Of a stretch of 43,884 nucleotides of DNA, positions 1 to 8,855 are shown one piece after another. This DNA is from Dissophora ornata. Taxonomy: Eukaryota > Mortierellomycota > Mortierellomycetes > Mortierellales > Mortierellaceae. The stretch's first letter is position 1. Each line of letters opens with the position of its first letter. The DNA lies in contig MU616771.1 of NCBI GenBank assembly GCA_025201705.1, forward strand, positions 1 to 43,884, given 5' to 3'. A program made the position numbers and the translations under genes. Below the pieces are notes generated by a model. The model had not been told where the DNA came from. It searched no databases and saw only the letters and a program-made list of their open reading frames with translations.

Positions 1-1785
1 AAAAAAAAAAAAAGCGAGTTTGTATCAGGTATTAGCCAGCGCTGAACAGGGTGTGAACCTTATTTGCTTTGTCTAAAGCGGCGTGCAGTCTTGCCCGACA
101 GGGAAGGGCTTAGGATTGTTTCCGCTTTAAGCTAGTCCGACTGTTAGAACATTGAAAAGAGCCAGTGAAGGCATTAATTCACTCAGCTTACCAGTCTCCA
201 AACGTGTTTTTGGGCAAGGCTTTGAAAATAGTCCGAGGCACAGCCAATGGTCAGTCAAGAACAAAGTGTATTGAAATGATGTTCCCAGGTTCTAGAAATG
301 CTCGACGAGATCCTAACCCAAAATTCATAAGATCACACGTCTTTTTTTGTCTTCTTCATTGGGCGAGGATCTGGCAACACACCTCCTTCTGCCGTAACTC
401 CAATAGCACACAAGTATATAGAGATGAAATGTTATCCATTTTTCATAGTGCGTTACTGCAATGCCTCTTTGTTGATCACGAACCCGTCAAGCAACTTGTT
501 GTTCCTCGAAAGCGGCCACCCTTTACCTGTCTCCAGCAAACATCGGATATCAACATGAAGGTCTAGTTAGCAAGAATATGATGACAAGTCGTTCTAACGC
601 GTGAAGCAAATGAACATATCTTTGGCCCATTCTAGTATCTGAGATGGTTGACATAAGTTGCGAACATCACTCGACAAGCTTGTTGAGGTCCCCGATCATC
701 TTCTCACTGACATTCCGTGGTTCCAGGTTCGGGACCTTTCTCTAGATCCTTGGACGAACGTAGCTCTGAGTGGATTTCCTGGCATTGCTAGGTGAGCATT
801 CTATTTGGTGAATCCCACAAGGCACAATAACAAAACCCCAGCACGTCTGTTTCTTCGCGCCAGTATTCAGCATCGGGCTTCATCGGGCGCGGGTTCCGGT
901 ATCACCCATGTGCATTGCACAATATTTTTGTAACTAGCGTTAAGAGTAGTGGCGGCAACTGTCTCTACATCCCTTTTACATACTCCTTGCCACACGCACC
1001 GATTCGAATAAATAATACCTTGCGCGTTATGTGACACAACATCCTCCCAAACAGTATGGAATAGCGAACCACAATCTGCGCTTCTAGGCCTCGGGTACAG
1101 TACAATGTTGATCGAAATCCTTCGTGGCATCCACAAATAGCCCTATCAGGCTTATATTTTTATTTTTTGCTGTGCATAAGCAGCGCCAATGAAGGCATGG
1201 AGGTGTTTTGTGAGATTGTCACATCATCTCATTTTTTATCGCCTCGTGTGTTGCTCTTTGCACGCGATGGAGATCGCAGTAAGCATGATTTCACAGCAGT
1301 ACGGAAGCCCTTTGATGTGAGGGGACAGGCGCAATGAGATCAAAGCACGACATAAGAGGTCCAATAAAACTCTGATTCGACATACACAAACCAATCGACA
1401 TACGTGTAGACCATTCACACGTACAGGCTCGAGAGTTCTACCAAATGCCTCGGCGAGTTCTATCCCTGTCAAGCCAGTCATTACAGTTTTGTATTTTGCT
1501 ACTTCTGTGGTGTAAAAGAACAATAGGAAAGGATTAAAAGAAGAGATGTGCGTGACAGGGAAAGTGTGCTTGTTTGGCACGTCCAGCACGCCATTCTCGC
1601 CAAAATTGATTCCATTGCCCGTGTTTGCATCTCTGATTGCGTTTGAATGTTTGAATGGCTTGAATAGGGAAAATGAAATAGATTTCATAATAGAATCGGC
1701 CTTTGTGTAACGACATGAAACCTTAAATATGCCAGCAGAGCCAGCAGAACACTATTCGCAAGGCTGGGTCTTTCAAATGCCGAGG

Positions 1786-1848
1786 AAGGGAAAGACAGAG
1801 AAAAGAGAGAGAAAGAGAAAGAAAGAGGAAAAAAGAGAAGGATATACC
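1786..1848. repeat. Purine-rich low-complexity tract
   Basis: About 60 bases of almost pure purine on the plus strand, built from GAGA, GAAA and GGAA steps. Similar tracts, pyrimidine-rich on the coding strand, precede genes elsewhere in this window (for example just upstream of the kelch-type gene), so this could be a minus-strand promoter element, but no clear gene follows it. Confidence 0.5.
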
Positions 1849-2589
1849 AGGTATGTCAGCGGTAGCGATCAACCGTAAAAGAGATCAATGGTTCATAGTT
1901 TTCTAAACGGAACAGCGAAAGAGAAAGTATTGAGCGGCAAATGAGTATCCCCAAAAATATACCGTGTCGAAAGAAAGTTACAAGAAGAAAAAGAAAAGTC
2001 GAGCTGGAAGCGTAGAGTTGATTCATTAGAGAGGCATGCTGCCATATGTTGCCATTTGAGGCCGTTGCGGATGAGCTCCACGACAGCAACAGAGATCGTC
2101 ATCTGCCTGCATCGAGATTGATAACGAGCGCAATTGGAACCCCAGAGGATCACTGCATGCATTGCTGCTGTAATCAGAGGGGGGGCAGTTTGTCGTGGTA
2201 AATAGACTACTTTCAATGGCAATAAATGCGAGACTTCTCTACGCTCATTAATTGTCTATCTCACTTCGCGTGATGGTGTCATTTTCGGTGCTGCTGCGAG
2301 TGCAAGTGACATTATTACAAATATCTCTAGTATGTAGATGGGGCGATATCTGTGTGTGTGTGCCGTTAGTGTCTTCGGTCTCTCTTTCCAATGCACACGT
2401 TCGCCTCTGTACGTACAGTACAAAACGTGCAAAAGAAATGTACACAGGCGTAAAATATTGCGTCGCAATTGGTCACCTGCCGGTTATCTGCACTTGCGAA
2501 AACACGAAGTCGATCGGCGGGGATAATTGGGGAGAAGTGCAGACAGGTGGGAATGAGGGGAGGGGGACAAACGCAGGAGGGGATGAGGT

Positions 2590-2624
2590 CCAAACACAGT
2601 TTGGCTTGACCCAAACACAGTTTG
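2590..2624. repeat. Two copies of a palindromic motif, 21 bp apart
   Basis: CCAAACACAGTTTGG at 2590-2604 is a perfect inverted repeat (CCAAAC / GTTTGG around ACA). The same motif, minus its last base, recurs at 2611-2624. The 21-bp spacing is two helical turns, the geometry of a paired protein-binding site. It may also be a simple 21-bp tandem duplication. No gene start is clearly associated with it. Confidence 0.45.
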
Positions 2625-3760
2625 ACACAAGATGCTCAGCAGGGTTGTTCGTGTCTAAACAAATAAACATAAAAACCCCTCTGCTCGCCATGTTTGTCCG
2701 ACGGAAGAATAAAAGACAATAGAATAGAAAAGACGATTGAAAGGATTCAAAGATGAATGAGTACTTTGACTTTTGCTGGCCAATTTGTAACATGCTTTTA
2801 GCCAGCCAAGAGGGAGCTCTGCATGATTGTGGACAGAGAAAAAAACGGCCAGGGAACTACTCTTGGATCCACAATCCAGGATCCAAATCGCCATTTTCTT
2901 TCATACCTGTCTCGCAGCCGTTCTGTCCTCAATTTCCATTCAGGGCCAGGGCTGATTCCCGTGGAATTGGCACCACGCTACACATTTTCTTTCCTGATCA
3001 AATGAACTCCGAGGCAATGGGGATGGAACTTCAGGAGCAACAGAGAAGGGAATCGGGATATACGAAGTGGCGATAGTGAACGAGTATTCACCCTTGTCTT
3101 CCTCGATTCCTGGAAGCGCGGGGAGAATAATGAGAATATAACAACAAAAAAACATGGACGGATGGGCGAGATGGCGACGCATGCAAGGTCAAACTGTGTT
3201 TTGACGTGCTCTCAGCCCACTCGATCCACTCCAATCCTCTTCATCATTCATCACTGTTAGAAGGCATTTCTGCTTGTATTCAATGTTGAATACTCAGAGA
3301 CCTGCATCAGCCCAAGTGTTCTCATTTGGGAGCTAAAAGATTACCATTTGTATGTAGAAACTATAAAAAAAAACAATAACCAATCCCAACTAGCTCTTAC
3401 TGCACCTTCAGCATATGAGGAGATGTCGAGCGAGAAGAAGGAGCGGTGGAAGAAAGGAAGGCTCGCTTCATATCGTCCAAATTCCAAAACATAAAGGCGG
3501 ATGTAAAGATTTTATAAAATAATACTGTAAGTGTTTATATAGACAGGTCTCCTCGATCCCTTCAGCAATCCTCCATCCACATCCAGTCGTGTTCTATGTG
3601 CATGCCGTGAACAAACAAATTGACAAAGATCCAATAAAAATCGTGTCATCGCAAAGCATTACTCGCCAATACAAACCGTCCCCTGTCCACCCGCCGGCAA
3701 GACCCTTTCCGAAGCCCCCTTCTCCCTTTTCTCTTTTTGGCCACAAAGCATCGCACACGC

Positions 3761-4211
3761 TCGCGATTCAATAACTCTATCCACCCGTCCATCCATATCG
3801 CCACCGTTCTTTGCGAAACCCGGACACGCGCGCAGTCTTACTTTTTGTTTCCTACATAAACCCGAGGTCCAAATTCACACCTTTTTCTTCTTGCTTTCGC
3901 TTTCTTGAATTTTTCTTAACCCACTTTCTAACATCTTCTACCTATCTCCGCATTCTTGCCCAACACTGATTGAGCAACAGCTGTATATCCACTCAATTTA
4001 CGCCTATACATATCACTCACATTGTCATATCGCCAGCCTAAACCGTCCTCCTTCCATCCCACGATACCATATTCATCCGTCTTTATTGTTCTGCAGCATT
4101 GTAAATTTTCGTTACTATACTCATATCCTCCTGCCAATTCTACTCGCTTTACCCTTGGAGCCGCCACCATCGAATCCCTTTCAATTCGTCGCAAATCGAC
4201 AAAATAGAAGC
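3761..4211 (+). promoter_or_regulatory. Pyrimidine-rich promoter and leader of the bZIP gene
   Basis: The 450 bases before the bZIP start codon are strongly C/T-rich on the plus strand, with repeated TTTC, CTTCC and CATCC blocks. This is the style of fungal promoters and leaders and matches the tracts seen before other genes here. An in-frame ATG at 4086 would add 42 residues of unconvincing sequence, so the ATG at 4212 is preferred. I see no clear TATA box. Confidence 0.4.
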
Positions 4212-5783
4212 ATGGATAGCTATCCCAACCCATACGCGGCCCTGATCGCTACCTTTAACCAGGTATCGCCGCTGGAGTCTAAGGACGACCTCGAAGATAC
4301 TCAGCACTTGCCTGACGATGACCTACTTCTCTGGGCAAACGCTCAGTTCACATATGATATCCCACCTGGCGTCGGTATTTATGAAGATGATATGGGAGTC
4401 AAACTCGCTATGAGCCAGCAGCAGTTTCAGCAAACACAACAGCAACAGCAGCAGCAGCCGCAGCAACAGCAGCAACAACAGCGACAGCAACAACCGTTCC
4501 AGCAGCAACAATCCCAGTCAGTCATGACGTCTCAGGCACAGGATCATTCTCTTCAGTACCAGTCGACGGATATGCAGCGCCAAATGCAGCAGTTTGATGC
4601 CATACAAAGATATCTAGATGTTAGCTCGGAAGGTAATTCTTCTCTTTGTGCAAAACTTCTGCACTTCTCTCTGCTTCAAAATACAATCAATAGTTTGACA
4701 CTGTACTAACATATAAAACATGATTTTATTTGTTTCTTGCTTACTCCCTCGCTCTGCGCTTTATCAGACCCAAGGACATCGCTCTCTGTCGTAGAGAGGT
4801 CACGTCAAAGGAATCCTGTCCTTACAGCGGGCCCGTCGCAACAATCGGTCCATTACAACTCTATTTATCCGCAAGGCCATGCCGAAACGACACCGTTTTC
4901 TACCCCAGTATCGGCTGGCCCTATCAGCCCTGCGGCGGCCCGTCTCCTTCGCCAGCCCATCCTCGCTCTGCAGTACCAACAGCAACAACAACAGCAGCCC
5001 TACACCGTTGATGCCTCTCCTTTGTCATCCCCGACAACGATGAGTGATTTCCGTCAGCTCCAGATAAACCCACCGCCGTCAGTGACCTCAAAGCCAAGCG
5101 ATGACGTGCAAGCCAAGAGTGGGATTGCACGCAAGGAGGTTGCGTCGGTTTCCAACTCGCCTGCCAACTCTACGACTTCCGTCATGGCAAATATCTCCTC
5201 CCCATTGTCCCCTGTCGAGGAGAAGCCCAACCTTGCTGATTCTGATGCCGAAGACTACGAGGACGATCAGGACGACCAAGACTATTCAAGGCTATCGAAC
5301 TCTGGATCATCCAAGGTTCTGAGGACCGTTATGGGTTTAGCGCCTGATGACCCTGAATATGCCACCAAGCTGGCTGCTGAGGAGGACAAGCGGCGACGCA
5401 ACACTGCAGCCTCAGCCCGATTCCGCCACAAGAAGCGTCTCCGAGAACAAATCTTGGAAAAGACCGCAAAAGAGATGACTACCAGGTCGGAGCTTTTGGA
5501 AGCCCGTGTCCGAGAACTTGAGATGGAGATCAAGTGGTTGAGAGGACTGATTGTCGAGAAGGACTCTAGAATGTTGGATGTGGGTATCTCATCGTCTTCA
5601 AGGTCTTCATTTTCGACGACTTCTCCATCATCGAGCCCCCTTTCTGTTGCTGTCGCCGCTGCAGCAGCATCCTCGCTGTCTAGTTCTTTGCCTACGGTGT
5701 CCTCCATCACGAGTTCGAAGGGGTCAAAAGCTGAGGGTTCAATGTCAGCGACCAAAAAGCGTGGCAAGAAGGCAAAAGCATAG
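4212..5783 (+). CDS. bZIP transcription factor, CYS3/MetR-like
   Basis: Two exons, 4212-4632 and 4768-5783 (phase 1; donor GTAATT, acceptor TATCAG), give 478 residues. The nuclear DNA-binding region lies near the C-terminus: a basic segment from about residue 345 (EEDKRRRNTAASARFRHKK) carries the N-x3-A-x2-S-x-R core that contacts DNA, followed by a leucine-zipper coiled coil to about 402. The wording EDKRRRNTAASARFR is typical of fungal sulfur and metabolic regulators such as Neurospora CYS3, Aspergillus MetR and yeast Met4/Met28 relatives, so control of sulfur or amino-acid metabolism is a reasonable inference, not shown. Residues about 69-108 form a long glutamine tract, with a shorter one near 209-215. 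An acidic patch (DAEDYEDDQDDQD) precedes the bZIP and the C-terminus is Ser/Ala-rich, both suiting activation regions. An AATAAA lies at 5799-5804, 16 bases after the stop codon. Confidence 0.9.
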
Positions 5784-6145
5784 TTATTCCCAGCATTTAA
5801 TAAAAATTTAGCATGTGCATCGTAAACAAGAATCTACAGCCAGTTGGGGTCGTCATCTGCTACGCAGTTGATCCGCGACGCGTTGAGGACGTGTTGTTGT
5901 CCGTCCGCGATGCTCTCACGCACGCTCCTGGAGTCATGCAAAAAAAAAAAGAGGGCAAAAGCAGTCGTTTTATTAAGGGTTACAGGGATCGGAAATTGTA
6001 AACAAGGAATACGGACAATGGCGCTCCAAAGCCAGGCACACGAGAAGGGATTACATTCTTCATTCACTAACATTGGCAGCCATCGCCTCAACGCTTTCCT
6101 TCTCTCCATCCCCCGAACCAGACACGCATACGTGGAGCATTCGAC
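5784..6145. other. Intergenic: bZIP 3' end and mS23 promoter
   Basis: 362 bases between two plus-strand genes. AATAAA at 5799-5804 probably directs polyadenylation of the bZIP transcript. A 10-base A run lies near 5940. The remainder should hold the promoter of the mS23 gene. No coding sequence is recognised. Confidence 0.5.
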
Positions 6146-6992
6146 ATGGCGTTCAAGTTACCACCAGCCAAGGTTCACAGCTATGTCACTAAGCTGCTGA
6201 AGGCCAACCTGATCAAGAACCCACCTGTTTGGTACCCCGCCACCTCTCTCGCCCCTCCCTCCCCGACATTCCTCCGTGAGCGGGACCCTTCAAGCTCCAA
6301 GCTCAATCCCGAGCTGGACTACGAGGCGCAGGCTGAGGCTAGACGACAGGAGGAGGCCAAAGAAGCAGGCATCCCATACACACCCTCAGCGAAATCATCA
6401 TCACACAATAGCAAAGTCTTGACCCGCTCTTCAAGGTCAAATAAGCATCTCCGCTGGAAGAGTGAACGACCCAAGACGATCGTTTACCCAGAAGATAGAC
6501 TTCGCAGACGGTTCTACGAGGATCACCCATGGGAGTTGCGTCGTCCTAGATGTTTGGTCGAGACTACTGGGGATGGCACTCGTCGCGACTGGTCCACGCT
6601 TCTGCAGAAGGGCCGATCTATCGCCGATCTGACCGGCGAAGAGTATGTTTTTGTTTTGCGCAAAGAGACTTCACCGTCAATATACGCGATTACCACCAGT
6701 ATATCATTGTAATGGTTGTCAATTCGTCAACTTACTCACCCTTCACTCCTTTTTCAGTGTGATCCAGTACCAAATGTACCTCATGTCGACAGGGAAGTCG
6801 GAGCGGGAAGCCTATCACGTTGCCACAGAAGAGTTTTACTTGCACAGGGCACAGGAAGAGACAGAGGCTCGTGTTGCCAAGGCTCAAGCAATGGCCTTTG
6901 GACTCAAGCCCCGCAGGAGCTTTGTCATGAACGGATTGAAGCGCGAGGAGGAGGCTCTTCTGGAGGCTGAAAAGAACGCTGCCAAGTTTTAA
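6146..6992 (+). CDS. RSM25: Mitochondrial small ribosomal subunit protein mS23
   Basis: Exons 6146-6642 and 6758-6992, joined in phase 2 (donor GTATGT, acceptor TTTCAG), give 243 residues. The N-terminus MAFKLPPAKVHSYVTKLLKA is the conserved start of fungal mS23 (yeast Rsm25): a basic amphipathic helix that also suits mitochondrial import. The splice joins ADLTGED to VIQYQMYLMS, followed by SEREAYHVATEEFY, which is the other family signature. The product is a structural protein of the mitochondrial small ribosomal subunit. The C-terminal third is a charged helix rich in Glu, Ala and Lys. It converges on SRP14, with 233 bases between the two stop codons. Identification rests on family motifs recalled from memory. 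Confidence 0.9.
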
Positions 6993-7225
6993 AGTCAACG
7001 CGCACAGGGGCCGGAATTACATGGAGGCATAGGAACGGAGTTTTTTGTTAAATAGAAACACACAACAGCATGGAAGATAATCTATTCATTTTTTTTTATG
7101 TCGCAACTGTTTTCCGAGCAGTTATGTGAGGGATAGTTGTTGTATTTTACAATGTTCTGATTTCTGTTGCTTTGATCGAAATGTTTTAAGTCTTCGCTTC
7201 TAGTCCAGATCCCGCTGTCTGAGAC

Positions 7226-7926
7226 TTATGCAGTAGCCTTCTTGGCCTTTGCAGTTTTGGGTGTCTTTTTCCTCTCCTTCTTCTTGAGCGCATCCATATT
7301 GATCTTGACAATATTCGTGTACTGGACCATGAACCGATCCAGATCGTGAGGTTGCACCTATTGGCAGAATATCATTGCAGAGATACAGCGGAAGCAATTT
7401 AAGCGATCCAATTTGCAGAGAAAGAAGCACATGAGCTAGTCCTCGATGTTCCCGTTTCAAACTTACAAGAGTGCTCAACTTTGTTTTTGTGCCAGAGGTG
7501 AGGCGGATCAATGTTGCGTACTCCTTATCATTGTCATCAGTGCCCATGAGCGTGTCTCCTGTGGCCTTTTCTGAAGTCTCCTCTTCTGCCCTGATCTTTT
7601 TGGTTGAGTAGGTTTCTAATTCGTGGTGAGAGTGGTGGAGACGAAATTAGATATTTGGACACAAGTTCACATTCCATCTCTTGAAAAAAAAATGTGCTTA
7701 CGTCGCTTCATGGTGAGGTATACAGTCTTGGAGTTCTTGGAGTCCTCGAAGGCCTTGGCCATCTTGGTGAGGAACTAGAAGAGAACACAGCCAGTAAAGA
7801 TCACGAGTTGATTTAAGGTGAGGTTGATGGTCAGCCAGACTCGATTCTGCAACAATGTCTTGGCCTTGTCAGCCCTTTGTGATTTGTCCAGCGTGCTGTA
7901 AATACCTTGCCGTTGTCGAGAAGCAT
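7226..7926 (-). CDS. SRP14: Signal recognition particle subunit SRP14
   Basis: Four exons on the minus strand: 7926-7906, 7774-7702, 7615-7467 and 7357-7226, 375 coding bases, 124 residues. The protein opens MLLDNGKFLTKMAKAFEDS, continues with TVYLTMKR and RLTSGTKTKLSTLV, and ends in a basic tail after FMVQYTNIVKINMDALKKK. These blocks follow human SRP14 (start, TVYxTxKK, KISTVV, ANMDGLKK) in order and spacing. SRP14 is an Alu-domain protein of the signal recognition particle: it binds SRP RNA, as a heterodimer with SRP9 in mammals, and supports elongation arrest during targeting of secretory proteins to the ER. The first exon codes for only seven residues. All joins use GTAWKY-type donors and YAG acceptors and keep frame. 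Confidence 0.93.
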
Positions 7927-8245
7927 CCTGAATGTATATGATGGCGATGGCGATGCGTTTGGCGTAAGGATGGGAAGCATTTCGCAGAGAAACGAGGACA
8001 ATGGGCGCGAAAATTACGTCACCGAAGTGACAAAACTCTTGCAGACCATAATATAATAGACTTCTGTCAGAGCCACAGAACCGGATTCGCGACCATGTAT
8101 CGCTTCAACGCACTACGGTATTCAAAAGAGGAGAGCTTGGTTAATCACTCTCACCCCATTTCTCGCCGTCCTCTTGTGGATAGCCGCAAAACGACAACAA
8201 CAATAAAGAAGCTCGTGGAACCAAGGAAAGGCAGAGAAGCCAAAC
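7927..8245. promoter_or_regulatory. Promoter region of SRP14
   Basis: About 320 bases upstream of the SRP14 start codon on the minus strand, up to the edge of a dispersed promoter-like repeat that points the same way. I see no coding sequence. A small frame at 8141-8326 (minus) starts inside the repeat and codes for a Ser/Leu-rich peptide without family resemblance. It might be translated if the repeat acts as a promoter. Confidence 0.35.
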
Positions 8246-8545
8246 AAGCACTGGACGTGGTCTGAGGAGTGAGGAAAAGAAACGTCGAGAGAGTGTACTG
8301 GTTGTGGAGAGAGAAGAGAAAGACATTTTGGACTTGGCTCACTTTATACTCTTCCGAGTCCAAGAAGCTCCCAGCTTGAATGGTGGCGTAAATGAAAGCG
8401 CAATAAACAAGCTCTGTGTATCGAAACGAGATGGACCGTGGTGGACGGCAATCGATAATAATGGCAAGGGATGGAAATTCAGCAAAACAAAGTCTTGAAT
8501 CAGAAAGCTTGGACACCAGTCTACAGTGTATTGGCCAATCAGCAA
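8246..8545 (-). repeat. Dispersed promoter-like repeat, copy 1
   Basis: About 300 bases match, in opposite orientation, the sequence at 43520-43868. The core (8339-8450 here) has fewer than ten mismatches by eye against the other copy. Both copies carry TTGGCCAA (8531-8538 here), then after about 190 bases a TATAAA box (8343-8348 here, minus strand), then a pyrimidine-rich stretch with an ATG. Compared with copy 2 this one lacks about 60 bases of TCTCT microsatellite after the TATA box. The spacing looks like a complete duplicated promoter, or the 5' end of a mobile or multicopy gene. Confidence 0.75.
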
Positions 8546-8563
8546 ATTTTCGCGCCCATTGTT

Positions 8564-8606
8564 CTCGTACTCGTACTCGTACTCGTACTTTTTTTTTTTT
8601 TTTTTT
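8564..8606. repeat. CTCGTA hexamer repeat followed by an 18-base T run
   Basis: Four copies of CTCGTA (8564-8588) run directly into 18 T residues (8589-8606), beside the promoter-like repeat. A homopolymer joined to a short tandem repeat at an element's edge is what retrotransposed sequences often leave, but simple slippage explains it equally well. Confidence 0.7.
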
Positions 8607-8855
8607 GGAACGCGTCTCGCGAAAATGAAATTCAATCTTGTGGATGAATGGATATAGTAAACGTGGACCTGCAGAAATAGGTAATTGGATTGAACAATGT
8701 TATGCGTAGAGTCAAGCAGCAGGAGATACCCACGGAATTATGATTTTCACTCAAGGAGCCGAGTAACTCTCGCAGCATTCCAAGACCACTCGTCCTCTAA
8801 GTTCATTTCTATCCTGACTCGACAAACAAAACTAACTTTGACGCTATCATTTCAG

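Larger units (their letters stand above)
1..3760. other. Gene-poor stretch; no convincing gene
   Basis: No open frame here reads like a conserved protein, and none combines a plausible start with splice sites and family-like sequence. It opens with a run of 13 A, holds a purine-rich tract near 1786-1848 (GAGA/GAAA steps), a pair of palindromic 14-15 bp motifs at 2590-2624, and a short open frame at 658-788 that ends at a good splice donor. The frames of 100-156 codons around 165-566, 1236-1688 and 2252-2722 look like chance: they are rich in Cys, Ser and Arg and have no hydrophobic-core pattern. A transcript or a decayed gene cannot be excluded. Confidence 0.5.

Noticed and set aside
2252..2722. 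156-codon plus-strand frame
   Set aside because: Cys/Val-rich start followed by Gly/Gln-rich low complexity that spans the palindromic repeat. It starts without ATG context and overlaps equally long frames on the other strand.
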